64,000 nucleotides of DNA from Algoriphagus sp. TR-M9 (GCF_027594545.1 NZ_CP115160.1:4584501-4648500), one strand, 5' to 3'. Counted from the first letter of the stretch, positions 1-9,570 are shown. Notes: a model not told the origin generated them from the letters alone. Made by a program: numbers and translations.

Positions 1-524
1 TTGCGTAGGAGCTCCACGATTGGAATCTCCAAATCGATTACCAGGGTGGTGTCCGAGTTGTTTGCAGTGTTAGTGGTACTGTTGTTTTCGAGTTGAAGCG
101 GAAGAAGCAGGTTTTGGATATTCAGATCATTGACTATGCTGTCGATATTGATTACCAGATCCTTTTTGAATATGGCATCAATTCTTATCGCGAGGCTGTC
201 TTTGGGCTGAAAGTTACCGATGAGAATTCTTCCGTTGGTGTATCGTGGTTTGAAGGAATTGATTTTGGTCAGTTTCTGAGATTCGGATCGGGTGTCTTCA
301 GATGTAGCAGAAATCGCTGCACCATGCTGCATAAAATAGGCATCTACTCTATCATAGTAGTCGCCCAAAGCCCGTGCGATTTCATTTTTTGAGGCTTCTA
401 TGCTTCGGATCAGTTGGTTTTCCAATTCCCGCTGGTTATTGGTAGCCTGTACATATAGTATGACACCGATAATACCGATGACAGGCAAAAGAAAAAGCCA
501 TACTGTCTGTGTCTTTAGCTTCAT
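1..524 (-). CDS. N-terminal part of a membrane-anchored sensor-like protein (truncated by window edge)
   Basis: The reading frame is open from an ATG at 524 down to base 1, giving 174 residues with no stop, so the gene continues outside the window. The start MKLKTQTVWLFLLPVIG is a short basic N terminus followed by one hydrophobic segment (about residues 8-26). A hydrophilic, partly helical region follows, probably periplasmic, rich in Asn, Asp and Ile. This layout is typical of the sensory end of histidine kinases or other one-pass signalling proteins, but no catalytic domain lies in the window, so the function is inference only. The gene is divergent from the coiled-coil protein at 706; the roughly 180 bp between them would hold both promoters. 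Confidence 0.7.
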   Translation of the reverse strand, partial: MKLKTQTVWLFLLPVIGIIGVILYVQATNNQRELENQLIRSIEASKNEIARALGDYYDRVDAYFMQHGAAISATSEDTRSESQKLTKINSFKPRYTNGRILIGNFQPKDSLAIRIDAIFKKDLVINIDSIVNDLNIQNLLLPLQLENNSTTNTANNSDTTLVIDLEIPIVELLR

Positions 525-705
525 AAAAAATCATTAGAAAAATGCATCTTCAAAATACCTTTTAAATAGCTGAAAGTCAATAGATAAAGGATTTATAAAA
601 ATGTACAGGTATTTCCAGCCATAAAATTTTGACTTTGATAAGCTTGCCAAGGCATGTTTATTGGAGGCTGAAGCCCATCACCCTAGTTTGCAAATAAATT
701 ACCCA

Positions 706-1305
706 ATGAAAAGCGTATTTTCTCTAACACTACTATTGTTCACATTGCTAGCTTTGCCCTATGCTGTGCTTGCGCAAAGCAATTCAGAAGATAAAGGATC
801 CTTAAAATCAGGTACCATTGACAGCCAGTTTGATTACATCTATAGTGTATCAAACAACTACCAAGAATATAAAGTGGTGAAGCGCACCAATCTGGATCAG
901 CTCAAGTCCAACATGCTGGATTCTATGCGGACGATGAGACAGGAAGTGGCGGATCTTAAGGGGCTGATAGCAAGCCAAAAAGATTCTATCGCAAGCCTGA
1001 ATAACAGCCTAGTCACTGCCGAAACAGAAAAGCAGGAAGCGATTGATCAGAAAGACAATTTTACCTTTTTGGGCATGGGTGTCCATAAAGCGGTTTACTC
1101 CTCGTTTATGTGGATTTTGGTAGCAGCCTTGGCTGTGGCACTTGCCTTTTTCTCTTTTCAGTATTTCAGCAGTTTCAAAAAAATCAATAAAGCCAGAAAG
1201 GATCTGGCCGAGGTACAGGAGGAATTTGACAATCATAGGAAAAACATGCTGGACCGGGAGCGTAAGCTTAAGCGTGAACTGGTCGATGCCCAACTGGGCA
1301 GATAG
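706..1305 (+). CDS. Small secreted/membrane coiled-coil protein (family often mislabelled tRNA (guanine-N1)-methyltransferase)
   Basis: 199 residues. The ATG at 706 is preferred over an in-frame TTG at 661 because it begins a clean signal peptide (MKSVFSLTLLLF, cleavage near VLAQS). A conserved segment with the core QFDYIYSVSNNYQEYKVVK follows, then a coiled coil (about residues 65-120), one transmembrane helix (about 135-160) and a charged C-terminal coiled coil. From memory this is a widespread Bacteroidetes family that databases often label tRNA (guanine-N1)-methyltransferase, yet nothing here resembles a SAM-binding or TrmD-type SPOUT fold. The more likely role is an envelope structural protein, but that is inference. 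It appears monocistronic. Confidence 0.8.
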   Translation: MKSVFSLTLLLFTLLALPYAVLAQSNSEDKGSLKSGTIDSQFDYIYSVSNNYQEYKVVKRTNLDQLKSNMLDSMRTMRQEVADLKGLIASQKDSIASLNNSLVTAETEKQEAIDQKDNFTFLGMGVHKAVYSSFMWILVAALAVALAFFSFQYFSSFKKINKARKDLAEVQEEFDNHRKNMLDRERKLKRELVDAQLGR

Positions 1306-1507
1306 GGGAATCAGTCCTCAGTGGATTTTTAGACCCCAGAGCTGACCTTTGGGTAGTGATTCTCTGCGTAGCTTGCCTTTCGTTAGTAGACTGTGCCAAG
1401 TCGTGCAAAGTTTGATGGTAAATCTGTGTGAAAGCTTTCCACCTGTGCCAAGGATTTCCCTGAAAAAAAACCGTAAGTTTGTGACCTTAAAATAGCAAAA
1501 TCACCTA

Positions 1508-3295
1508 ATGGCTAAGAAAAGAGGAACTGCTTTGGAAGAAGGCGAGAAAAGGAAGTTGAACAAGCAGAATTTGAACAAACTGGGAGGCATTTTCAATTTT
1601 ATGATGCCTTACAAAGGAGCATTTTTTCTAGGGTTGATTTTTCTTGTTTTTTCATCGCTTACCTTATTGACCTTTCCTTATGTAGCGGGAAAGCTGATCG
1701 ATACTGCTCAGGGAAAAGACTGGATAGTCAATGATGTCAATTCCATTGCTTTGGTTTTAGTGGGGATTTTGGCAGTACAAAGTATCTTTTCCTTTTTCAG
1801 AGTTTGGACCTTCGCTTTGGTTTCAGAACGATCCATGCGGGATATCCGGCATGCACTTTATTCCAGATTGGTACGCTTGCCGATGACGTTTTTTGACAAG
1901 CGCAGAACCGGGGAATTGATCAGCAGAATTACCTCTGATGTGAGTTTGCTGCAGGACACCTTCTCGGTGACTTTGGCAGAGCTTTTCCGGCAGGTGGTGA
2001 CCTTAGTAGCCGGAGTTGGTTTTCTATTGTTCAATACGCCCAAGCTAACCTTATTCATGTTAGCTACCTTTCCTATACTGGTAGTTATCGCTATGGTTTT
2101 CGGGAAGTTTATCCGTAAGCTGTCCAAGTCCACTCAGGATGAATTGGCCGGTGCCAATGTGATCGTGGAGGAAACGCTTCAGTCCATCACTACGGTAAAG
2201 TCATTTGCCGGAGAGGCCTATGAGTCGGCCCGATATGGCAATGGCTTGAATCGTGTGGTAGGAGTGGCTTTACGAGCTGCTAAGTACAGAGGAGCATTTA
2301 TCTCTTTTATCATTTTTGTGCTTTTCGGAGGCATAGTAGCAGTGATGTGGTATGGAGCCAGTCTGGTGGGAGCAGGAGAGATGAGTGTGGGCGAGCTGGT
2401 GTCTTTTGTGCTCTATACCACGTTTATTGGTGGGTCTATAGCTGGTTTGGGGGATATTTATGGTCAGGTTCAAAAGGCCATAGGATCTTCAGAAAGGGTA
2501 TTGGAGATCCTTGACGAGGAAGCCGAACCGGTATCAGGATCTAATACGTTAAGGCTGGAAGGAAAAATCAGTTTTGATCATGTGGGATTTCATTATCCTA
2601 CCAGACCTGAAGTGGAAGTCTTGAAAGACCTCACTTTTCATGTCAAGTCAGGAGAGAAAGTGGCTCTGGCGGGTCATTCCGGGGCTGGTAAATCCACCAT
2701 CATTCAGCTCCTCATGAGATTCTATGAGGTACAAAAAGGAGAGATTCTAGTCGATGATAAACCTTTGCAGGATTGGAATCTAGAAAATCTGAGACAGCAA
2801 GTGGGCATAGTACCCCAGGAGGTATTGCTTTTTGGTGGGTCTATCCGCGAAAACATTGCTTATGCCAAAACTGATGCCACCGAAGAGGAAATCATAGAGG
2901 CTGCCAAAAAAGCCAATGCCTGGCAGTTTATTTCTAAATTCCCAGAAGGTCTGGATACGCTGGTGGGAGAGCGTGGAGTGAAACTCTCCGGGGGTCAGAG
3001 ACAGCGTGTAGCTATAGCCCGGGCGATTTTAAAGGATCCTTCCATATTAATACTGGATGAGGCTACCTCTTCATTGGATGCTGAATCGGAGTCTTTGGTT
3101 CAGGAAGCCTTGGATGAGTTGATGAAAGGCCGTACCACCATCATTATTGCGCATAGATTGGCGACCATACGAAAGGTTGACCGCATTTATGTGCTGAGCG
3201 ATGGGGAGATCATTGAGCAGGGCAATCACGCTGAACTGCTCGGACAGGAAGACGGCTTTTATGCCAACCTGGTCAGGTTACAGTTTGCCGATTAA
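1508..3295 (+). CDS. ABC exporter, fused permease and ATPase (MsbA/ABCB type)
   Basis: 595 residues, the normal length for a half-size type IV ABC exporter. The N-terminal half (about residues 35-320) carries the six-helix ABC transmembrane domain; the C-terminal half is the nucleotide-binding domain with Walker A GHSGAGKST (about 390), signature LSGGQRQRVA (about 493), Walker B ILILDEATSSLD and the switch histidine in IIIAHRLATI. Such proteins work as homodimers in the inner membrane and export lipids, lipid-linked glycans or drugs. An MsbA-like lipid A flippase role is possible, but the substrate cannot be read from sequence. Its stop codon overlaps that of the convergent methyltransferase gene by 4 bp. 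Confidence 0.95.
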   Translation: MAKKRGTALEEGEKRKLNKQNLNKLGGIFNFMMPYKGAFFLGLIFLVFSSLTLLTFPYVAGKLIDTAQGKDWIVNDVNSIALVLVGILAVQSIFSFFRVWTFALVSERSMRDIRHALYSRLVRLPMTFFDKRRTGELISRITSDVSLLQDTFSVTLAELFRQVVTLVAGVGFLLFNTPKLTLFMLATFPILVVIAMVFGKFIRKLSKSTQDELAGANVIVEETLQSITTVKSFAGEAYESARYGNGLNRVVGVALRAAKYRGAFISFIIFVLFGGIVAVMWYGASLVGAGEMSVGELVSFVLYTTFIGGSIAGLGDIYGQVQKAIGSSERVLEILDEEAEPVSGSNTLRLEGKISFDHVGFHYPTRPEVEVLKDLTFHVKSGEKVALAGHSGAGKSTIIQLLMRFYEVQKGEILVDDKPLQDWNLENLRQQVGIVPQEVLLFGGSIRENIAYAKTDATEEEIIEAAKKANAWQFISKFPEGLDTLVGERGVKLSGGQRQRVAIARAILKDPSILILDEATSSLDAESESLVQEALDELMKGRTTIIIAHRLATIRKVDRIYVLSDGEIIEQGNHAELLGQEDGFYANLVRLQFAD

Positions 3296-3963
3296 CCCAG
3301 GTTATGCGCACAGATGGACTTGGTCATACCCAGCCAAGACTCCTTGTAAATACTGCTTCCCGGGAATAACTTTTTCATTTCTTGTAGTGTAAGCAAACGT
3401 ATTTCATCCAGATACTGCTGTGCATGTGCGGGATCCCATTTTTGAAGTCTGCTGACCTTGGTTTTGGTCAGGAAAAAAAACACCCAAGACTTTGGCACAT
3501 ACTGGGAAAATGGAATGGCGTAATGTGCTTCTATGGGGAAATGCTTGTTCGGAGTTTGGATAAAATGCTTTTTACCTACACGCAGAATCTCAGCGGCCAT
3601 TTTCTGTTGGTTTTCCCAGGTATATAAATGCTCAATGACCGAATTGGAAAAGATCAGGTCAAAACTCTGGTCTGGGAATTGGGGCATAGAGGTGGCATCT
3701 CCCACTACTGCTTTGAATCTATCATTCTCGTTTGGATCCAGACTTAAATTCAGAAGCGTGATCTCCACATTTGGCAAATCCAGCAGAGCACTATTCTTCC
3801 AGAAATAGTCTGTACCGCCTAGATCTAGTATTCTAACTGGCTTGGTTTTTGAAAAATTCTTGAAAAATAAATCCTCAAAATCTTTTTGTCTTTGGTTTCT
3901 AAATTTGGCTCCTAGCGAGCGTGGATTTTCAGAAGGAGAAAATAAATCAGTAATAAAACTCAT
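3292..3963 (-). CDS. Class I SAM-dependent methyltransferase
   Basis: The ATG at 3963 (MSFITDLFSPSEN) gives 223 residues; an upstream ATG at 3999 is possible but adds a poor leader. A motif I-like segment ILDLGGTDYFW is followed by the acidic motif II region and a post-I block DLIFSNSVIEHLYTW, typical of Methyltransf_11-type enzymes. The substrate is unknown. Its position divergent from an exopolysaccharide sugar transferase suggests a glycan- or lipid-related substrate, which is inference. The 3' end overlaps the stop codon of the ABC exporter. Confidence 0.85.
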   Translation of the reverse strand: MSFITDLFSPSENPRSLGAKFRNQRQKDFEDLFFKNFSKTKPVRILDLGGTDYFWKNSALLDLPNVEITLLNLSLDPNENDRFKAVVGDATSMPQFPDQSFDLIFSNSVIEHLYTWENQQKMAAEILRVGKKHFIQTPNKHFPIEAHYAIPFSQYVPKSWVFFFLTKTKVSRLQKWDPAHAQQYLDEIRLLTLQEMKKLFPGSSIYKESWLGMTKSICAHNLG

Positions 3964-4120
3964 GCGTTGCCTAGAGGCTTTCGTATAATAATAAAGCACA
4001 AAAGTAATCAGGCTTGCTGATTCTTTTCTTAATTTTGGCTTCTAAAATGAATCGGATTGGCTTAGTATCCAAGTTTAACTGGTATTGAAGGTAAATAGGC
4101 CGGATTCGGTTAGTGTTTTT

Positions 4121-5488
4121 ATGAAAAGAAGGTTTGATAAGTATTTTCCTTGGGTGTTTACCCTGATAGATTTTTTGGTGTCCTTAGTGGCACTGCTTAT
4201 CTGTGATTATGGACTTCAGTTCATCGGTATTTTTGAAGGAGCGAGTTTTCTTGCTTTTGTTCCTCTTTCAGTTTTATGGATGCTGGTGTCCGTGCTCCGA
4301 AAAGATTTTAAAATCCCGCGTACAGACGAATATGAACATACGCTTCGTCGTCATCTGGGTACAGTAGGTTGGTTTACGGGGGCAACGGCCATTCTTTGGT
4401 TGCCTTTTCGCACTCCGGCCCTACAAGTGATCCCGGTTCTGGCTTTGGGCTTTGGGATGTTGGTCATCATGGGGATGTTCCGGGTGACCGTGCACATGAT
4501 TCTTCGGAAGTATCGAACCAAAGGGAACAATTACCGAAATGCTGTCATAGTAGGAAAGGGTGGCACTGGGCGAAAACTAGCCGATGTGCTGAAGATCCGC
4601 AAAGACTTTGGGATTAACTTTCTCGGCTATTTTGATGATAAATCAAACTGCGCGCAGACTAGAGGAAAAATCAAAGACTTCTTTGAGCGGGCAGCGGAGA
4701 TGGATTTGGATATGATTTATATCCACGAAAAACTGGATTCTGACTTAGTCAAAAGGGTGATAGATTTTGCTGATGAGCATTACATTCAGGTGAAGATGCT
4801 GCCCGGTGGTAGCCTTCAGCTGGAGAAGAGCCTGTCTTTTTCCAAATATGGAAATCTTTTTGTCATCAATGTCAATGAAATTCCGCTGGATCATTTCTTT
4901 AACCGATTTGCCAAAAGAGCATTTGATGTGATTTTTGCGGTGGTGGTGATTGTATGTTTTCTGTCATTGCTTATTCCTATTTTAGGTATTCTGATCAAAC
5001 TGGAATCCAAAGGGCCTATATTCTTCATTCAGAAAAGAAATGGGGTAAACAATAAAGTGTTCAATTGCATCAAGTTCCGCTCCATGACAGTGACTGATCG
5101 GGAGGATGGAGACCCTGAGAATGATCATAATTCCAGAATCACCAAAATAGGGCTGTTTATGAGAGAATCTTCTCTGGATGAGGTGCCCCAGTTTATCAAT
5201 GTCCTGCTTGGGCATATGTCAGTGGTAGGGCCTAGACCGCACACGGTATCGATGAATAAGGAATTGAACACGCAGATCATGGGCTATAATTCCAGACACA
5301 AAGTACGTCCGGGAATCACGGGTCTTGCTCAGGTGCGAGGCTACCGGGGAAAAATCGAAACTCCACAGCAGATTCGCAATAGAGTACGTCTGGATTCATT
5401 CTATATCCATAGATGGTCATTCATGCTGGATCTTGAGATTATGGGGAATACTTTTGGGGTGCTTTCTAACAAGGAAGATGGGGATTGA
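4121..5488 (+). CDS. Polyprenyl-phosphate glycosylphosphotransferase (exopolysaccharide initiating sugar transferase)
   Basis: About 455 residues from the ATG at 4121; a TTG at 4085 is an alternative start. The N-terminal region has four predicted membrane helices, then a nucleotide-binding-like CoA-binding segment (AVIVGKGGTGRKL), a further helix near residue 280 and the catalytic bacterial sugar transferase domain with KRAFDVIFA, KFRSM and the C-terminal motifs RESSLDEVPQFINVLLG, VGPRP and RPGITGLAQVRG. Enzymes of this PssY/WcaJ class move a sugar-1-phosphate from UDP-sugar to undecaprenyl phosphate at the inner membrane, the first step of capsule or exopolysaccharide assembly. The downstream methyltransferase overlaps it by 11 bp, so the two are probably cotranscribed. 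Confidence 0.93.
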   Translation: MKRRFDKYFPWVFTLIDFLVSLVALLICDYGLQFIGIFEGASFLAFVPLSVLWMLVSVLRKDFKIPRTDEYEHTLRRHLGTVGWFTGATAILWLPFRTPALQVIPVLALGFGMLVIMGMFRVTVHMILRKYRTKGNNYRNAVIVGKGGTGRKLADVLKIRKDFGINFLGYFDDKSNCAQTRGKIKDFFERAAEMDLDMIYIHEKLDSDLVKRVIDFADEHYIQVKMLPGGSLQLEKSLSFSKYGNLFVINVNEIPLDHFFNRFAKRAFDVIFAVVVIVCFLSLLIPILGILIKLESKGPIFFIQKRNGVNNKVFNCIKFRSMTVTDREDGDPENDHNSRITKIGLFMRESSLDEVPQFINVLLGHMSVVGPRPHTVSMNKELNTQIMGYNSRHKVRPGITGLAQVRGYRGKIETPQQIRNRVRLDSFYIHRWSFMLDLEIMGNTFGVLSNKEDGD

Positions 5489-6407
5489 GGTAAAAAATTC
5501 CTGCAAGTTTTGTGGTAGTATCCAGTTGAGATTTTTTGAAGCCCAAGAGCGAATGATTGGTTTGGGCGATAGCTTTGAGTACACAGCCTGTCAGGACTGT
5601 GGTTCATTGCAGATCAGTGAGATTCCTGAAAATTTATCCACTTATTATTCTCATTCTAATTATTATTCATTTCTGCCTTTGGTGCGATCCGGAAGGCTTA
5701 AAAACCTGCTCAAAACGCTCAGAATACGCACTTTTCTCCAAAGTGGATTGCAGCCTTTTTCGCCAGAATACGGCTATTGGTTAAAAAAAGTCCACAGTTC
5801 TTTTGATGCTAAAATCGCAGATGTGGGATGTGGCAATGGGCAATTGCTCTATGAACTAGCTGTTTCTGGTTATTCGGATTTGCACGGGATAGACCCATTT
5901 ATTGAAGACGATGTGCGGCTGCATCCCCATGTTCGCTTGTACAAGAAGGAACTCCAGGAAGTAGCATTTCAATTTGAGCTGATCATGATGCATCATTCCT
6001 TTGAGCATATGGGTGATCCAAAGGAAACATTGGAAGTGTGCAGAGAAAGACTGAGCAAAGGAGGTAGGCTGCTCATTCGGACTCCGGTTTCCGATGCTTC
6101 TGTGTGGAAGGATCATCAGGAATTTTGGGTGCAGCTGGACGCTCCGAGGCACCTAGTGATTCCTTCTGTTGCTGGGATGAAAAGCTTGGCTGGGCAATTT
6201 GGTTTTCAAATTGATGAAATCGAGTTTGATTCCACGGCATTTCAGTTTTGGGGGACTGAACTCTATGAAAAAGGATTGACCTTGAGTTCAAAGCCAGAAG
6301 ATCATTTTACTAAGGAAGAGCTAGCAGAGATGCAAAAAAAAGCCCTCCGTTACAATAGGGAGGGCAAAGGGGATCAGGTGTGTTTTTATATGACCAAGAT
6401 AGCTTAA
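5478..6407 (+). CDS. Methyltransferase with N-terminal zinc-ribbon-like region
   Basis: The start at 5478 (MGIEVKNSCKFCGS) is chosen because homologous-looking sequence begins there; the longer open frame upstream lies inside the sugar transferase gene. 309 residues. Two CxxC pairs (CKFCGS and CQDCGS, about 28 residues apart) form a probable zinc ribbon, followed by a class I SAM domain with motif I ADVGCGNGQLLYEL and the block LIMMHHSFEHMGDP. The arrangement recalls C-methyltransferases and Methyltransf_23 proteins found in glycan clusters. The 11-bp overlap with the sugar transferase implies translational coupling. The substrate may be an exopolysaccharide sugar or its precursor (inference). 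Confidence 0.85.
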   Translation: MGIEVKNSCKFCGSIQLRFFEAQERMIGLGDSFEYTACQDCGSLQISEIPENLSTYYSHSNYYSFLPLVRSGRLKNLLKTLRIRTFLQSGLQPFSPEYGYWLKKVHSSFDAKIADVGCGNGQLLYELAVSGYSDLHGIDPFIEDDVRLHPHVRLYKKELQEVAFQFELIMMHHSFEHMGDPKETLEVCRERLSKGGRLLIRTPVSDASVWKDHQEFWVQLDAPRHLVIPSVAGMKSLAGQFGFQIDEIEFDSTAFQFWGTELYEKGLTLSSKPEDHFTKEELAEMQKKALRYNREGKGDQVCFYMTKIA

Positions 6408-7318
6408 ATCTTAAACAGGGCTTCGAAGAATCCGATTGTCTCACCCTTCTTTTTGAATATCAGCATAGGAAGTAGATTATTGACGTTGACGAGTTTTTCA
6501 GCCACGGATCCTAGGAGAATAGCTGCGGATTTTGTTTTACCTCTGGACCCCAGCAAAATCATGTCCGCATCCAGTTTCAGGGCTTCGTCCAGAAGGGTCT
6601 TTCCTTTGTCTTCTCCGGTATTCTGCACAAAGTGGCATTCTATGTTTTTATGATTGAATTTCGTGATGAAATTCTTGAAGTCTTCCTTCGCATTATTCTT
6701 CATGATCTCAGAAAACTCCTCTAATGTCTTTCCGGTTTTGGAATAGCCATGGGGCACATCGTAGATATGCACAGGAACCAACTCCGCGTTTAACTCTTCC
6801 GAGATTCGCTCTCCAAAATCGTAGATCATATCTGTGTGGGCGGAAAAATCTGAAGGGATCATGATTCTCTTCGGTAATCCCGGAGGTCTTTTTTCCTGAA
6901 GCATCAAGATGGAGCAAGGTGCCTTTTTGGCGATACCCTTAGCTAGAGATCCACTGCCCTCTAGGGTTTCCTTTCTACCCATGATGATCAGGTCCACATC
7001 TTTGATTTTGGCCCAGCGCAAAAAGGTGTCCAAAGGATGTGCTCCTTCCTCAGCAAAGACTTCTATATCCATAGACGGGGGGAAGTGGTACTCTTTGAGC
7101 TTTTCCGTGATAATCGCCTCTATAGATTCATCACCGGGAGCCAAAAGTTCCGGATGGTTATCCAATATTTCCTGCGGTATGGCTAGGTCTTTGGCCACAT
7201 GCACAAAGTAACATTTATCTATTCCTAGGAATTCCAGATATACTATTGTCTTTTTGATCAGGATATCATCAATCTCGCTCAGATCCAGGCCTATCATGAC
7301 CTTTGAAAAATGCTTCAT
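6404..7318 (-). CDS. Tandem universal stress protein (UspA family)
   Basis: 304 residues, two Usp domains in tandem (about residues 1-145 and 150-290), the usual double-Usp form in Bacteroidetes. The second domain carries the nucleotide-binding signature around LLGSRGKTKSAAILLGSV, with Gly-Ser spacing typical of ATP-binding Usp proteins. In the first domain the equivalent region IIMGRKETLEGSGSLAKG is less canonical. Predicted cytosolic; Usp proteins help cells survive stress, though the partner here is unknown. The 3' end overlaps the convergent methyltransferase stop by 4 bp. Confidence 0.93.
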   Translation of the reverse strand: MKHFSKVMIGLDLSEIDDILIKKTIVYLEFLGIDKCYFVHVAKDLAIPQEILDNHPELLAPGDESIEAIITEKLKEYHFPPSMDIEVFAEEGAHPLDTFLRWAKIKDVDLIIMGRKETLEGSGSLAKGIAKKAPCSILMLQEKRPPGLPKRIMIPSDFSAHTDMIYDFGERISEELNAELVPVHIYDVPHGYSKTGKTLEEFSEIMKNNAKEDFKNFITKFNHKNIECHFVQNTGEDKGKTLLDEALKLDADMILLGSRGKTKSAAILLGSVAEKLVNVNNLLPMLIFKKKGETIGFFEALFKI

Positions 7319-7422
7319 AGTTGTTTGGTGTTTATATCCCTTAATTTAAGGCTTTGATTGAGTTTATCGAATAGTTTTTTTGTTTTTACCTTACGAATTG
7401 GTTTTCGAGGTAGTTTTGTGGG

Positions 7423-7974
7423 ATGAAAGTCATGCAGAAATATTTTTTGGCGCTGGTGCCAGAGGGGAAAATCCAAGATGAAGCCACGGCTCTGAAGTAT
7501 GAGCTCAAAGATGCGTTCAATGTGAAGTATGCGCTGAAGTCACCGGCTCATGTTACTATGAAGATGCCTTTCGTTTATAATGAAGCCAAAGAGGGCGTCT
7601 TGCTTGCCAAGTTGCGGCAGTTTACGCAAGAATTCCACAGTATGAAAATCCAGGTTGACGGTGTGGAGACTTTTGGGCAGCGGGTGATATTTCTGGGCAT
7701 AGCGGCTGATGCTGATTTGATAAGCTTTCAGCAGGAATTGAAATTGTACTGCAAGCGGGAGCTAAATCTGGTGGATGAACTGAGTGACCGAAATTTCCAC
7801 CCTCACATGACTATTGCCTTTAAGGATCTGAAAAAAAACAACTTTCAGCAGGTGCTAGATTTTGCGAAGGCAAAAGCAATCCAGGGAGTATTTGAAGCGC
7901 AACATCTTTGCCTCTTAAAAAGAGAGAGTGGAAGATGGACGGTGTATCAGAAAATCGATTTTGGGAAGAAGTAA
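7423..7974 (+). CDS. 2H phosphoesterase / 2'-5' RNA ligase family protein
   Basis: 183 residues; a second ATG at 7432 (MQKYFLALVPEG) is an equally good start. The two His-x-Thr motifs that define the 2H superfamily are present: HVTMKMPF near residue 47 and HPHMTIAF near residue 127. Members such as ThpR and YjcG act on 2',3'-cyclic phosphate or 2'-5' linkages in RNA or nucleotides. The exact substrate is unknown. A strong hairpin follows the gene and ends the convergent unit. Confidence 0.85.
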   Translation: MKVMQKYFLALVPEGKIQDEATALKYELKDAFNVKYALKSPAHVTMKMPFVYNEAKEGVLLAKLRQFTQEFHSMKIQVDGVETFGQRVIFLGIAADADLISFQQELKLYCKRELNLVDELSDRNFHPHMTIAFKDLKKNNFQQVLDFAKAKAIQGVFEAQHLCLLKRESGRWTVYQKIDFGKK

Positions 7975-7994
7975 CCCGGATTTTCAGCAAAAAA

Positions 7995-8020
7995 AATAGC
8001 CGAGCACATACTCGGCTATT
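7995..8020. terminator. Bidirectional hairpin terminator
   Basis: A perfect 10-bp inverted repeat (AATAGCCGAG / CTCGGCTATT) with a 6-nt loop lies between two convergent genes, with an A run on its left side that becomes a T run for the minus-strand transcript. Confidence 0.8.
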
Positions 8021-8044
8021 GAATTGATTGATTAGGTTTTAAAA

Positions 8045-9553
8045 TTAATACCCGGGGTTTTGATCCCCATTGGAAAGTGCAGAGTTGTTGTCCAATTCTA
8101 CAGTAGGTAAAGGCAATAGGTCATATCTTTCTTGATATCCGTCTATAGGTTCATTAGGCAAGTAGCCCATTCTACGCCATCTGCGAATATCTCTATTTCG
8201 TACCTGCTCTCCTGGCATTTCTACACGTCTTTCGTGCATGATGGCCAGTCGTGTTTCTTCCTTGGTGCCGGTAGGGTATTGTGCCGTTGGGTATTCTGGC
8301 ATTTGTACATCGGCTCTATTTCTGGTCATATTCAGGTATGGCAAAGCTGCCGCAGGTCCGGAGAGTTCATTCTCTACCTCTGCCATCATAAGTAGGACAT
8401 CTGCATAGCGTATGGCGCGGAAATTAATTCCGGACTGCGTGTTTTCATTGGCGCGCTTATAAATAGTCTGATACTTTCTCCAGCTAGGCTTAGTGAAATC
8501 ACCCTGTACAGTGGACTCGTCCAGCACACTTTCACCTGCATTGAAGGTGTCTCCTAGTCGGTAGAAATTATAGCTCATTCTTGGATCCTCTTTAGGACTA
8601 GTTTCAAATTCATTTACCAGAGCAGTATTTGGGATCAGATTTCTCCAGGCATTTGGACCATACTCTTGACCTCGGAATGTAACCTCGGCGATACCTGTAC
8701 CATCTGCATTCCATCCCCCGGCATTGCCAAAGGCTTCTGAAAACTGGATTTCCCAGATTGACTCAGCGTTGTTTTCATTTTCCTCTTCGAAATTGTCCAA
8801 ATACCGATCTACTAAAGAATACTGATTGGAATTGATGATTTCTGTCAAATAGGGCTTTGCGCCAGCATAATCACCTTGAAACAAAAGCAACTTGGCAGCT
8901 ACTGCCTGTGCAGTGCCTTTGCTAGCTCTTCCCACGTCGGCACCGGTATAGGTGCTAGCCAGTGGAAGTCTAGAAATCGCTTCGTTCAGGTCATTCAGAG
9001 ATTGCGCAAAGGACTCGGCCTGAGTAGACCTTGGGAGCCCTTCGGGAGAAGATGCGGAAGTAGTCATTAGCGGTACTCCGCCCCACATAGTGGACAATTC
9101 GTAAAATGCCAGTCCTCTGAGAAAGTAGGCCTCCCCGATTATTCTGCTTCGCAAAGCATCAGTAATATCATCGGTGGCATTTTCTGCATTTTCTAAAACC
9201 AAATTGGCTCGGTGGATCAATCTGTACCAGCCTCTCCAGTTTGCATCTACCAATGGATTGGAAGCGTCAAATACATAATTCAGCATTTGTGCCCTTGGAG
9301 CCTCTAGCTGAGCTCCCCCAGTCTCTACATCATCTGAAAGTAAATCGTGTAGGAAGAAATACTCTCTATTATATAAATTGTTTCCTTGGAGCGTGGCATA
9401 TACGGAATTTATCGCCGCTACGAGTTGTGGACCAGTTTTGTAGAAAGTCTCCGTACCCAGTTGATTAGGGTTTACCGGATTCAATACTTCCTCATCACAG
9501 GCCACTAAGCCCACAGCCATTATCACTGCCAAAAACGTGGATCTTGTTTTCAT
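8045..9553 (-). CDS. SusD/RagB-family outer membrane lipoprotein
   Basis: 502 residues. Lipoprotein signal MKTRSTFLAVIMAVGLVAC with the acylated Cys at residue 19. The rest matches SusD: an N-terminal SusD-like region (NPNQLGTETFYKT) and a C-terminal RagB/SusD domain with the typical block IRYADVLLMMAEVENEL and the ending RRWRRMGYLP. It binds the oligomeric substrate at the cell surface and hands it to its SusC partner, encoded immediately upstream (17 bp gap). No glycoside hydrolase, peptidase, sigma/anti-sigma pair or hybrid sensor sits next to the pair, so the substrate cannot be inferred. Confidence 0.96.
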   Translation of the reverse strand: MKTRSTFLAVIMAVGLVACDEEVLNPVNPNQLGTETFYKTGPQLVAAINSVYATLQGNNLYNREYFFLHDLLSDDVETGGAQLEAPRAQMLNYVFDASNPLVDANWRGWYRLIHRANLVLENAENATDDITDALRSRIIGEAYFLRGLAFYELSTMWGGVPLMTTSASSPEGLPRSTQAESFAQSLNDLNEAISRLPLASTYTGADVGRASKGTAQAVAAKLLLFQGDYAGAKPYLTEIINSNQYSLVDRYLDNFEEENENNAESIWEIQFSEAFGNAGGWNADGTGIAEVTFRGQEYGPNAWRNLIPNTALVNEFETSPKEDPRMSYNFYRLGDTFNAGESVLDESTVQGDFTKPSWRKYQTIYKRANENTQSGINFRAIRYADVLLMMAEVENELSGPAAALPYLNMTRNRADVQMPEYPTAQYPTGTKEETRLAIMHERRVEMPGEQVRNRDIRRWRRMGYLPNEPIDGYQERYDLLPLPTVELDNNSALSNGDQNPGY

Positions 9554-9570
9554 GATTTCTTTATTTATAA

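Noticed and set aside
93..392. A 99-codon plus-strand frame at the left edge
   Set aside because: It is antisense to the edge-truncated sensor gene, which shows a signal/anchor segment and a continuous frame.
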